Source: Olavius algarvensis spirochete endosymbiont (GTDB lineage Bacteria > Spirochaetota > Spirochaetia > DSM-2461). Taken from it: 64,000 bases of DNA. The stretch is from the NCBI GenBank assembly GCA_900608495.1, contig UWYT01000188.1, positions 62,001 through 126,000 on the forward strand, given 5' to 3'. Shown here piece after piece: positions 8,597 to 17,228 of the stretch (its first letter is position 1; each line of letters opens with the position of its first letter). The notes under the pieces are model-generated. The model was not told the origin of the DNA. It did no database searches and saw only the letters and a list, made by a program, of their open reading frames with translations. The translations under genes and the position numbers were made by a program.

Positions 8597-8987
8597 CAAA
8601 GGCAGACCCGTGGTGCAAATCCACCCTGATTCATAAGGTTTAGCGGCTTCATTACTTCAGCACTGTTTGAGGTGATAAATTGTTCTTGATGTACCACTCC
8701 TTAAGATTTATCCCATCCGATTAAGGAGGAAATCCAATCCCTGCAATAGCTCATGCCGTCTTTACTTCATCAACTGGAAGCCCAAGCTGACCTTGCAGGC
8801 AAGCTATCTGTTAGCCTACTGTAACGGGATTCAATAAAGCGTAGTTTCGTCAAGGAATCTGTCAGACGTTTAGCTAACACTTCGCGTTTAGCATTCATGA
8901 ATTCGAGAATAGTGGTATATTGCCCGCATACAGGATTGCAGATAGAACTGGACAAAGCCTCTCACGACGGCGCATAATAGCGAGAAA
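8597..8987. other. 391-nt intergenic region without a supported gene
   Basis: No convincing coding frame. TATATT at about 8922 upstream of the Ldh2 gene could be a -10 box, but its -35 is poor. A minus-strand open frame of 61 codons here has low-complexity LTDSL repeats and no ribosome-binding site, so I do not call it. Confidence 0.4.
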
Positions 8988-10112
8988 ATGATGAATCAAC
9001 ACGATTATCCTGATTGCGAGTGGGTTGATTTCAAGCTCCTGGAAACCTTCGTGTACCAGTGTCTTTGTAAGAGCGGCGTACCTGAAGCAGATGCAGCTAT
9101 AGTGACAGATGTACTAATAGAATCTGATAAGAGAGGAATCGATTCTCACGGCATCGGTAGACTCAAACCCATTTATATTGATCGCATAGACCAAGGAATT
9201 CTGAAACCAGTCACAAAGATAACTATGATTAAGGAAACTCCCAGCACCGCGGTGTTGGATGGGAATAACGGCATGGGCCATGTTATCTCAAAAAAGGCTA
9301 TGCAGATGGCCGTTGAAAAGGCGCAGAAGCAGGGCTTAGGCATGGTGGTTGTGCGAAACTCCACCCATTATGGAATAGCCGGCTACTATGCCACAATGGC
9401 TACGGATGCCGATATGATAGGAGTGACAGGCACCAACGCACGTCCTTCCATTGCTCCCACTCACGGTGTGGAAAATATGCTCGGCACAAACCCCCTGGTG
9501 TTTGGAATTCCAACTGATGAGCCCTTTCCGTTTGTTATCGATTGTGCGACAAGCGTTAGTCAACGAGGAAAGATTGAGATGTATGCACGATTAGGGAAGA
9601 GTCTCCCACCCGGGTGGGTGATTGGGAAAGACGGCAAAACCCGAACCGATACCGAGGAAGTGCTAAGGCATCTTAAGCAGGGAATAGTGGCGCTTAGCCC
9701 TCTGGGGGGAATAGGCGAGGAAAACGGTGGCTACAAAGGTTATGGCTATGCCACGGTTGTGGAGGTGCTCTCGGCTGCCTTACAAAATGGTTCCTATCTC
9801 AAGGCCCTCAACGGTGTTGATAAGGATGGCAAGAAAATCCCCTATCCTTTAGGTCATTTCTTCCTGGCCATAAATATCGAAAATTTCATATCACCGTCGT
9901 TGTTTAAAAAAATCGCGGGGTCCATTATGCGAGACTTGCGGCAATCTGAAAAGGTTCCTGGGGAGGAACGTATTTATACAGCTGGCGAAAAAGAATATGA
10001 GACATGGATTTATCGCCGGAAGCATGGTTGCCCCATCCCAAAGCCACTTCAAGTGGTGATAACCAGTTTGAAGGAGCGTTGGCAGCTTCAGCTCGATTTT
10101 CCCTGGGAGTAG
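8988..10112 (+). CDS. Ldh2-family NAD(P)-dependent 2-hydroxyacid (malate/L-lactate-type) dehydrogenase
   Basis: 374 residues, usual length for the Ldh_2 (YlbC/MDH2) family, which oxidises malate, L-lactate, sulfolactate or ureidoglycolate and is unrelated to classical LDH/MDH. Seen: VLIESDKRGIDSHGIGRL (about residues 44-61, containing the conserved catalytic-type SHG), GHVISKKAMQMAVEKA, VVVRNSTHYGIAGYYA (about 122-137), GTNPLVFGIPTD and FVIDCATSVSQRGKIE, and KGYGYATVVEVLS near 245-257. Two consecutive ATGs open the gene after a GCGAGAAA stretch. It stands alone on the plus strand. Substrate cannot be settled. Confidence 0.85.
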   Translation: MMNQHDYPDCEWVDFKLLETFVYQCLCKSGVPEADAAIVTDVLIESDKRGIDSHGIGRLKPIYIDRIDQGILKPVTKITMIKETPSTAVLDGNNGMGHVISKKAMQMAVEKAQKQGLGMVVVRNSTHYGIAGYYATMATDADMIGVTGTNARPSIAPTHGVENMLGTNPLVFGIPTDEPFPFVIDCATSVSQRGKIEMYARLGKSLPPGWVIGKDGKTRTDTEEVLRHLKQGIVALSPLGGIGEENGGYKGYGYATVVEVLSAALQNGSYLKALNGVDKDGKKIPYPLGHFFLAINIENFISPSLFKKIAGSIMRDLRQSEKVPGEERIYTAGEKEYETWIYRRKHGCPIPKPLQVVITSLKERWQLQLDFPWE

Positions 10113-10269
10113 GAATACTCTTATTGTCGATAGAACGAATAAACAATCTCTTCTAATGAGCGAATTCAAACGTTTTTTCTACGTTTTTCTGAAGAAAGGA
10201 CAAAATAGATTAGAAATGTACTACAGTTACCGAAGATATAACAGGTGTTAAAAATAAACATATTATACA
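10113..10269. other. AT-rich leader of the candidate small RNA
   Basis: No coding frame. It contains a short direct repeat (ACGTTTTT-like, around 10168-10188) and a possible -10 box TATTAT at 10261-10266, but no clear -35 element. Confidence 0.3.
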
Positions 10270-10272
10270 TTA

Positions 10273-10361
10273 TTGCCCTTTATGGCAGGATTTGCTAGTA
10301 CCGCATAGGTAACCGGCCCTACCGAAGCGTGCCGGAGTGGTGAGAATCACTCCGGTTTTTT
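10273..10361 (+). ncRNA. Candidate small structured RNA of about 90 nt
   Basis: Between the Ldh2 gene and a tiny membrane-protein gene lies a run of three successive hairpins: TGCC/GGCA (10274-10277 with 10284-10287), GGTA/TACC (10308-10311 with 10320-10323), and an 8-bp GC-rich stem ending in a T-tract. An AT-rich -10-like TATTAT lies just upstream. The last hairpin is 220 nt past the preceding stop codon, far for a simple gene terminator. I do not recognise a known RNA family (SRP, 6S, tmRNA and RNase P signatures are absent). Alternative: an extended 3' UTR of the Ldh2 gene. Confidence 0.3.
10332..10361 (+). terminator. Rho-independent terminator
   Basis: Perfect 8-bp stem CCGGAGTG (10332-10339) with CACTCCGG (10348-10355), 8-nt loop, then six T residues (10356-10361). 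It ends whatever transcript crosses this point: the Ldh2 mRNA or a separate small RNA. Confidence 0.8.
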
Positions 10362-10591
10362 GTAAAAGAAATTCTTCATTCAATGCTTCTTCAAGCTGTG
10401 CTGATAGTAACATAGCGTTGGTCTACCTGCACTGCTGAACTATGCTTCCGGCAATCTGGAGTAGCCTGGACTTCAATTCAAGCTCAATAATTGATCACTT
10501 TTTTATGATTTTTTCTATAGGGGATGAAAAAATGCTGTGCGTTAGCTTTGATCGTGTGCGATATAAAGAATGAGGAAACAGGAGCAAAGCT

Positions 10592-10774
10592 ATGAAAGAG
10601 AATTTTTTTGTGGTCTTAATTGGGTTTGTCGTATTTGTCGGTTTCTTAGTTACGACGACTGTACTCATTGGCTGGAATAAGGGCGTAAGTCCAATGCCCA
10701 CCATGCAAGCCTCGAAGTTGTTGGAGCCCGACGAGAACGCCGAGAATATCGCTTTCTCGGAGACAGAAGAATAG
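10592..10774 (+). CDS. Small single-pass membrane protein
   Basis: 60 residues: one strong membrane span (residues 5-27, FFVVLIGFVVFVGFLVTTTV) and an acidic cytoplasmic or periplasmic tail ending in several Glu/Asp. The Shine-Dalgarno AGGAGC lies about seven bases upstream of the ATG, which supports real translation. No homologue is recognised. It sits alone between a terminator and the malic enzyme gene; its stop is about 170 nt before that start. Function unknown. Confidence 0.6.
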   Translation: MKENFFVVLIGFVVFVGFLVTTTVLIGWNKGVSPMPTMQASKLLEPDENAENIAFSETEE

Positions 10775-10946
10775 CCTCCGAAAATTTATTCTGCCAATGC
10801 AGTTCATAAGTTTCCAACTCAGATTGGTTAACGGGTATCAATTTGCCCGATTTTTTGGCGGGTTTCAACGCTGGGTGTCATAAGGTACACCACTTATCTT
10901 AGAATATCACTAACTGCTAGAATCGCCTTATATGAGGATGGTGGTT

Positions 10947-12227
10947 ATGAATAGCATGAAAGAAAGGGCATTGGAGTATCACGAGCTTAACGGACGACCG
11001 GGCAAGACAGAGGTGATTGCGACTAAGCCTTGCTTTACGGCAGATGATTTGTCGTTGGCGTATTCTCCGGGGGTGGCCTTCCCAGTTCTGGAGATTGACA
11101 GAGATGAGGAGGCGGCTTTCCGCTACACTGGAAAGGGAAATCTAGTGGCAGTGGTTTCAAATGGTACGGCAATTTTGGGTCTTGGTGATCGAGGAGCGCT
11201 CGCTTCTAAACCGGTGATGGAAGGAAAGGGAGTGCTCTTCAAGCGTTTCGCGGACATCGATGTTTTTGATATCGAGGTGAACGAGAAAGATCCTCGGAAA
11301 TTGGTAGAAATTGTAAAGACCCTGGAGCCGACGTTTGGTGGAATTAATCTGGAGGATATTGCGGCTCCGGAATGCTTCGAAATTGAGAGAGCCTTAATTG
11401 AGGCTTGCAATATTCCAATTTTTCATGATGATCAGCACGGCACCGCGATAATCTGCACGGCTGGAGTGATCAATGCGGCCGAAATAACGAAACGCAAACT
11501 TGGAGAAATGAAGGTGGTGTTTAATGGAGCCGGGGCGGCTGGTATTAGTTGCGCGAAGATGTTTATTGAGGCCGGAGTGAAGAGAAGCAATATCATAATG
11601 TGTGACTCCAAAGGTGTGATTTCGGCAGATAGGAAAGAATTAAGCGAGGAGAAAAAGCTTTTTGCAACGGATCGATCTGAGCGAAGCCTGGCGGAAGCTA
11701 TGCGTGGTGCCGATGCCTTTATTGGACTTTCGGTAGCCGATGTGCTTAGCCCTGATATGCTGCTTTCAATGAATGATTCTCCAGTTGTATTTGCCATGGC
11801 AAATCCAGATCCTGAAATTTCCTATCCACTTGCTAAGAAAACACGAGATGGCGTGATTATGGGAACGGGAAGATCTGATTATCCGAATCAAGTTAACAAT
11901 GTGCTTGGCTTTCCGTTCATTTTCAGAGGAGCGATGGATGTTCGCTCCAGGCGTATTTCCGAGGGTATGAAAATGGCGGCGGCCAGAGCTTTGGCGGAAT
12001 TGGCGAAGGAGCCAATACCAGATGAGGTTAGGCGGGCCTATGGCCAGAATTTTGAATTCGGACCGGAATATGTTGTTCCCAAACCCTTCGATCCCAGGGT
12101 GATTGAGTGGGAGGCGGTGGCAGTGGCCAAAACAGCCTGCGCGGAATCTCTAGCCACCAAACCGATCAAGAATTGGGATTCTTACGCCGCAGGTCTGCGT
12201 GAACGCATGAGGAAACATTGGATTTAG
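10947..12227 (+). CDS. maeB: NAD(P)-dependent malic enzyme (short form)
   Basis: About 426 residues: the catalytic part only, without the phosphotransacetylase-like C-terminal domain of E. coli MaeB. It decarboxylates malate to pyruvate. Seen: LSLAYSPGVAFPVLEI (about residues 37-52), NGTAILGLGDRGALASKPVMEGKGVLFK, INLEDIAAPECFEIE, HDDQHGTAIICTAGVINA (metal/catalytic residues) and the NAD fold FNGAGAAGISCAKM. The frame is open from an ATG at 10932, but GAGG at 10934-10937 sits nine bases before the ATG at 10947, so I choose the latter. With the neighbouring oxidoreductase and Ldh2 genes it suggests pyruvate/malate-linked metabolism. Confidence 0.93.
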   Translation: MNSMKERALEYHELNGRPGKTEVIATKPCFTADDLSLAYSPGVAFPVLEIDRDEEAAFRYTGKGNLVAVVSNGTAILGLGDRGALASKPVMEGKGVLFKRFADIDVFDIEVNEKDPRKLVEIVKTLEPTFGGINLEDIAAPECFEIERALIEACNIPIFHDDQHGTAIICTAGVINAAEITKRKLGEMKVVFNGAGAAGISCAKMFIEAGVKRSNIIMCDSKGVISADRKELSEEKKLFATDRSERSLAEAMRGADAFIGLSVADVLSPDMLLSMNDSPVVFAMANPDPEISYPLAKKTRDGVIMGTGRSDYPNQVNNVLGFPFIFRGAMDVRSRRISEGMKMAAARALAELAKEPIPDEVRRAYGQNFEFGPEYVVPKPFDPRVIEWEAVAVAKTACAESLATKPIKNWDSYAAGLRERMRKHWI

Positions 12228-12743
12228 CAAAGCGGATGGATCTCAACTTGACCGGCCAAATCAACCAACGGGCCAGCGGAGCTTTAATTCCACTATGAGC
12301 TGCTATGAAATTCACCCATTACACTGTTTCGGACAGTGAGAACACGGCTGACGGTTTTGAGTTCTGCTAATGAACCCATTATGAGATGTATTCTCGAACT
12401 TCGAGAGGTACAGCGATAAAAACAATGGATGTGGTGTTTAACATGAAAGTGCAGCTGAAATGCTTGAAGAAGAGAAAGTGGGTTCAACAATATGTGAGCG
12501 TGCTTGAATGATATCCCGCGTGGAAAGAAGCAAAAGCGTGTTGAGAAGAGTAGGAATATCTCGGTGTTTCTCAATTTTTACAAAGATCACAAAAACCGGA
12601 GCTTATAGGCTACAGTTTCCGGAGCAAGTCTTATTGACTAGTTTAAATACAACTCTCAGTGAGATTAAGGCCGCTAGTCTGTTTATCACGGAGGGATTGA
12701 GCATATTTGAAGCAAAGTGACAGAAGTGGAGGTTAGATCAAGT
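12228..12743. other. 516-nt intergenic region, no supported gene
   Basis: No frame carries recognisable coding sequence. A UUCG-type hairpin CACTGT-TTCGG-ACAGTG lies near 12321-12337, and CCGGAGC occurs twice around 12597-12630. A 70-codon plus frame at 12508-12720 has no ribosome-binding site or family likeness. Possibly a decayed gene. Confidence 0.35.
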
Positions 12744-13376
12744 ATGATACTAGAATCTAAAATTGAAAAAATTGATCATCGGAAAAAATTTGCCGGTTTG
12801 TACAAACCCAGGGTTGGCAGTGTGCACGAAGTGGAGGTGCCCGAATTCAATTTCTTGATGGTAGATGGCAAAGGCGGTTCATACGACTCACCGCATTTTA
12901 TCGACGCGGTTATGGCACTTCATTCTGTTTCTTATGTATTCAAGTTTCATATTAAGAACCATAAGCAGATTGATTATCGAGTGATGCCTCTAGAGATGCT
13001 TTTTTGGACAGAAAACATGAAGAGATTCACACTCAGGAACAAGTCGAATTGGAAATGGACTCTTATGATTATGCAACCTGACTACATCAGTGCTGATATG
13101 ATGAAAGAAGGAATTAGAGGCGCTTACCTGAAGAAGAAGTATCGTTCACTCGAATTGATGAGATTTGAGAGCTTGAAAGAAGGATCTGCAATGCAGGCGA
13201 TGCATGTAGGTTTCCTCAGCGATATGGAACCGACAGTTGTTGCTGTGCGCCATAATATCAAATCCTCCGGCAAAGCGTTCACGGGTAAGTACCACGAGAT
13301 ATACTTGAACGATATTCGCAGAACTCCCAAGGCAGCATGGCGTACCGTGATTCGACAAACCTTTAGTGATTCCTAG
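12744..13376 (+). CDS. GyrI-like (SOUL/effector-binding type) small-molecule-binding domain protein
   Basis: About 210 residues. The patterns VPEFNFLMVDGKG (about residues 33-45), ALHSVSYVFKFHIKN, DYRVMPLEMLFW and MHVGFLSDMEPTV match the stand-alone GyrI-like family, whose members bind or hydrolyse hydrophobic compounds and are often annotated as transcription effector-binding proteins; no DNA-binding domain is attached here. An upstream GTG (12717) exists, but GGAGG at 12728-12732 precedes the ATG at 12744, so I choose that start. It is alone; the family-B DNA polymerase follows after about 200 nt. Confidence 0.8.
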   Translation: MILESKIEKIDHRKKFAGLYKPRVGSVHEVEVPEFNFLMVDGKGGSYDSPHFIDAVMALHSVSYVFKFHIKNHKQIDYRVMPLEMLFWTENMKRFTLRNKSNWKWTLMIMQPDYISADMMKEGIRGAYLKKKYRSLELMRFESLKEGSAMQAMHVGFLSDMEPTVVAVRHNIKSSGKAFTGKYHEIYLNDIRRTPKAAWRTVIRQTFSDS

Positions 13377-13575
13377 AGTCGCTTGATTTAATCAGGCTCT
13401 TGTTCTACCTCAGTTTGTCTTAATCGTAGGCTCGACAACGCGAGCAGTCTCAAATTCTGAAATTCACCAATGCAATCAGGTATCTTCGACTGAGGTGGCG
13501 TGTTTGAGTTATAATTATTGGATGGTCTGTTTGTTTGAGAGGGCGCATGCAAGCGGTGCAGGAAATTCTTTTTTG

Positions 13576-15954
13576 ATGGAAACTTCCAGCAACTTCTTTT
13601 TGTTGACCTCGGGGTGTATAGATGTAAGGGGTTTTTGCGAATTACTCTTCTGGGGCTGTGACTCTGAGGGAGCAATTCTGGTTCGCATTCCCAGGCACCG
13701 GCCTGTGTTTTTTATCTATGCTGATGTGCATTTGCCAGCTGATTTCGAGGTGGAACGTCGTCGATTGGAAATGAGATCGTTTGATGGAAAGGCGGTAGAT
13801 GGACTCTATTTCCCCTCGTTGGCGGCATACCATGAGGGACGGCGTAAACTGGCAGAGGCTGGAATTAGAACTTGGGAGTCGGATGTCCGCCCCGAAGAAC
13901 GTTTTCTCATGGAGAGGCTTATTCACGGATCGGCTAGGTTGAGAGGAAAAGCGCTCATAAGGGATAGATACAGGGAGTTTGTCAATCCGAGATTTGAGCC
14001 ATCGGAATGGTGTCCGCAACTTAGCACTGTGTCACTGGATATCGAAACAGGAACGAATGGTACACTTTATAGCGTTGCTATGGATCGCAGTGCTGAAGGG
14101 ATAGATACAGGGAGTTCTTCGAAAGGCGGCAAGCGCATTCGAATTGTGGGACTGTTGGATGAGCGGTTGCCTGGACCGGGTTATAGAAGCGAGGAACTCC
14201 AATTAAATGAAGAGGAAGCTCCAGCACAGCTTTGTTATTTGCCAACCGAAATTTCGTTGTTGGAATTTTTTGTCGAGAAAATCACTGAACTCGATCCCGA
14301 TCTGATTATTGGCTGGCATGTAATTGGTTTTGATTTAACCTTTCTCTTGGAGCGCTCGCGACGACTCAATTTTCCGTTGCGGATAGGTAGGAGCAAATCA
14401 GTTCTGAGGTTGGTTAAGCAGCAAGGATCGCTGCCGATTGTTAATCTGGAAGGTAGGCTTGTTATCGATGGACCGCCACTATTGCGTGGAGCTTCAATTC
14501 GGTTTTCTGAGTGGCGACTTAACACGGTTGCAAACGATGTACTTGGACGAGGGAAGAGTATTCCAGATGAAGGCAGGGATAAAGTGGCCGAAATTGAACG
14601 TCGCTTTCGGGAGGACAAAGAAGCTCTGGCTCGATACAACCTGGAAGATGCGATTCTTGTAACTGAGATTTTTGAGAAAACCGGAGTTTTGAAATTGATG
14701 ACAACCCGCAGTTTGATTACCGGCCTTCCGCCCGATCAGATACACCGTTCCGTTGCGGCCTTCGAACATTTTTTTTTGCCTCGCTTGCACCGTAAGGGTT
14801 ATGTTGCTCCAAACCGAAGTGATGTGCACGCCGGGGCAACAACTCCAGGCGCGATGGTTTTTGCCGGAGGGTTTGGATTGTTTGAAGAGGTGACAGTTCT
14901 GGATTTCAAGAGTCTTTACCCAAGCTTGATTCAAACCTTCCACATCGATCCATATTCTCTACTGAAGGCTGCAGAAGATCCGCTTGTCACTCCGGTAAAC
15001 ATTGACTTTTCTGTCAGCGAGCATATTCTGCCGGATTATATTTGCAAGCTGATGCAACGAAGGACGGAGGCCCACGACGCCAAAAACGATGCGCTTGCTT
15101 ACGCCATTAAAATTCTGATGAATTCTATGTATGGAGTTATGGGTGCCGCGAACTGCCGTTTCTATAACACCAAACTGCCCACTGCCATAACTGCCATCGG
15201 CAGATGGGTGCTTGAATCCACCGCCAAGCAACTTCGAGATTGGGGTTACAAAGTGCTTTATGGCGATACCGATTCAGTTTTCGTTCAACTCAAGGATGAT
15301 GAACGACTTGATGCCAATGCAGCGGGGCGGGATTTAGCTCAGAGAGTGGATGGATATTTCCGCGAAGTTATCCAGTCGAATTTTGGAGTTCCTTCTTTTT
15401 TGGAACTTGAGTTCGAGAAGCACTATGTAAAACTGTTCTTACCGAGGATGCGCACAAACGACGAGGAGACCGCGGTTAAGAGATATGTGGGTTTGTTGTC
15501 AGATGGGAGTTTGGATATCAAAGGGATGGAGTTTGTGCGCTCGGATTCCACCCCGCTTGCGCGGGATTTTCAATATGAACTCTTTCGGCGCTATTTCAAT
15601 GGCGAGGCCCTGGCACCATGGATCCGAGGAGTTGTCGGACGGCTTCGCAACGGCGAGTTCGATGATAAGTTAGTCTATAAACGCAGACTTTCCAGGCGAG
15701 CAGCGGATTATAAATCGCCACCACCCCATGTTAGGGCGGCGAAACTGCTTGATCCTGATGGTTCCAGGAATATTCGCAGAGTTGAGTATTTGATGACACC
15801 GACAGGGCCTGTTCCCTTGGAGCTGAAACCGGACGAGATAGACTACAATCATTACATCGAGAAACAATTGCGATCTCTGGCTGATGACGTTCTGATTCAT
15901 AGTGGTGAGAGCTTCGATGCCATTCTGGGGGGCAAGCAGCTTGAGCTGTTTTAG
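13576..15954 (+). CDS. polB: Family-B DNA polymerase (Pol II) with 3'-5' exonuclease
   Basis: About 792 residues, close to E. coli Pol II (783). Exonuclease motifs: SLDIETG (Asp about 154), HVIGFDLTFL (about 250) and YNLEDA (about 353). Polymerase motifs: A, DFKSLYPS (about 441); B, KILMNSMYG (about 511); C, YGDTDS (about 560). All metal-binding Asp residues are present, so both activities should be intact. Pol II is an SOS/restart and translesion polymerase in E. coli. The frame opens at GTG 13495, but the ATG 13576 with AGGAAA upstream starts exactly where the family begins. No obvious LexA-box-like dyad upstream. Confidence 0.93.
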   Translation: METSSNFFLLTSGCIDVRGFCELLFWGCDSEGAILVRIPRHRPVFFIYADVHLPADFEVERRRLEMRSFDGKAVDGLYFPSLAAYHEGRRKLAEAGIRTWESDVRPEERFLMERLIHGSARLRGKALIRDRYREFVNPRFEPSEWCPQLSTVSLDIETGTNGTLYSVAMDRSAEGIDTGSSSKGGKRIRIVGLLDERLPGPGYRSEELQLNEEEAPAQLCYLPTEISLLEFFVEKITELDPDLIIGWHVIGFDLTFLLERSRRLNFPLRIGRSKSVLRLVKQQGSLPIVNLEGRLVIDGPPLLRGASIRFSEWRLNTVANDVLGRGKSIPDEGRDKVAEIERRFREDKEALARYNLEDAILVTEIFEKTGVLKLMTTRSLITGLPPDQIHRSVAAFEHFFLPRLHRKGYVAPNRSDVHAGATTPGAMVFAGGFGLFEEVTVLDFKSLYPSLIQTFHIDPYSLLKAAEDPLVTPVNIDFSVSEHILPDYICKLMQRRTEAHDAKNDALAYAIKILMNSMYGVMGAANCRFYNTKLPTAITAIGRWVLESTAKQLRDWGYKVLYGDTDSVFVQLKDDERLDANAAGRDLAQRVDGYFREVIQSNFGVPSFLELEFEKHYVKLFLPRMRTNDEETAVKRYVGLLSDGSLDIKGMEFVRSDSTPLARDFQYELFRRYFNGEALAPWIRGVVGRLRNGEFDDKLVYKRRLSRRAADYKSPPPHVRAAKLLDPDGSRNIRRVEYLMTPTGPVPLELKPDEIDYNHYIEKQLRSLADDVLIHSGESFDAILGGKQLELF

Positions 15955-16040
15955 GGGAATGAACTAGGAAGCAGGCGTCGGAAACCGCGAAGGCGCCGGA
16001 GACTTGATGAGAAAGATGTCAGAGGCCAGTATACTTTGTT

Positions 16041-17228
16041 ATGGTCTCTACAGACTTCGGCTTCGATGAATGCATTGAGAGGCGGGGTACCTCATGTTAC
16101 AAGTGGGATTATGATTCGCGCATAACAGGGCACACGGGTTTGCTCGCTTTCTGGGTGGCAGATATGGATTTTCGCACGGCGCCTGCAATTCTGAGGAGAA
16201 TCGGGAAGCGATTGGAACATGGGATATTTGGTTATACGGGTAGACCGAAGTCTTTGGATGATGCGCTGACTGGCTGGCTGGAGCGTCGTCAGGGTTGGAA
16301 AGCAAGGAAGAATGAAATCCTTGAAATGCCTGGCATTGTTCAATCTATTCACATGCTTATACGAGAATTATGTGAGCCTGGAGATGGAGTTGTCATTCAG
16401 GAACCCGTTTATTACCCGTTTCGGGAGGCAGTGAAAGGTGGTGCGCGGCGGCTGGTTGTGAACGAGCTGCGCCGCGGCAAAGATGGGCGCTGGAAGATGG
16501 ATTTGGAGAATCTGGCCACACAGATAGCAGAGTGCGGAGCAAGACTCTTGCTGCTTTGCAATCCACACAATCCAGTGGCCCGGGTTTGGGAAAAGGAGGA
16601 ACTGTTAAGGCTTGCCGATATCTGTCGCGAAGCGGAGATTACTGTAATTAGCGATGAGATTCACGCGGATTTAGTTTTTCAGAAGCATCAGTTTGTACCC
16701 TGGCTCAGTTTGCCAAAGGAAAGCCTGCCACAGTCGATTACGCTTGTTTCTCCCACTAAGGCGTTCAATATTCCGGGTCTGAATATAGCTTTTGCGGTTT
16801 TCTCCGATCAGAAACTGCGCAGGCAGGTTCACGGAATGCTTGAGACATATGGCATTTCGAAAGGAGCCTCCGCTCCACTCAATTATGCCGCGGCGGAGGC
16901 TGCTTGGCGAGAAAGTGAGGACTGGCTCGATTCGATGTTGGCCTATGTTAAGGAGAACGATGATTTGGTTCGGAGTGCTCTTGCTAGTCTACTTGGTCCC
17001 GATTCGATTGCAATGCTGGAGGGCACCTATCTGGAATGGATTTGCGTTGCTGGAAGCTTGAAAGAGGAGGAGACAGTTTGGAATAGCCTCTTAGATGCAG
17101 GGGTTTGGCTGAGCAGGGGAAGTCAGTTCGGAATGACCGGTACTGGCTTTCTGCGAATGAACATCGCCTGTCCTCGATCGCGGCTGGAGATTGGCCTTGA
17201 TAAAATTTGCAATGTCCTTAGAGCTTAA
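16041..17228 (+). CDS. patB: PatB/MalY-type PLP-dependent C-S lyase or aminotransferase
   Basis: 395 residues, class I/II aminotransferase fold. Seen: N-terminal family opening RRGTSCYKWD (about residues 14-23) and WVADMDFRTAPAI, GIVQSIHMLI, QEPVYYPF, CNPHNPVARVW, ISDEIHADLV and the PLP-binding Lys in SPTKAFNIPGLN (Lys 240). Members cleave cystathionine or cysteine conjugates to pyruvate, ammonia and a thiol. TATACT at 16030-16035 lies only five bases before the ATG and there is no Shine-Dalgarno, which suggests a leaderless transcript. Its 3' end overlaps the convergent next gene by 11 nt. Exact substrate is unknown. Confidence 0.87.
   Translation: MVSTDFGFDECIERRGTSCYKWDYDSRITGHTGLLAFWVADMDFRTAPAILRRIGKRLEHGIFGYTGRPKSLDDALTGWLERRQGWKARKNEILEMPGIVQSIHMLIRELCEPGDGVVIQEPVYYPFREAVKGGARRLVVNELRRGKDGRWKMDLENLATQIAECGARLLLLCNPHNPVARVWEKEELLRLADICREAEITVISDEIHADLVFQKHQFVPWLSLPKESLPQSITLVSPTKAFNIPGLNIAFAVFSDQKLRRQVHGMLETYGISKGASAPLNYAAAEAAWRESEDWLDSMLAYVKENDDLVRSALASLLGPDSIAMLEGTYLEWICVAGSLKEEETVWNSLLDAGVWLSRGSQFGMTGTGFLRMNIACPRSRLEIGLDKICNVLRA

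Noticed and set aside
8770-8955. Minus-strand 61-codon frame between the prenyl synthase and Ldh2 genes
   Set aside because: No ribosome-binding site, repetitive LTDSL composition and no family likeness.
12293-12720. Possible IS remnant or small protein in the gap before the GyrI-like gene
   Set aside because: Looked for transposase signatures and terminal inverted repeats; only short chance hairpins, no DDE or OrfA-like frame.
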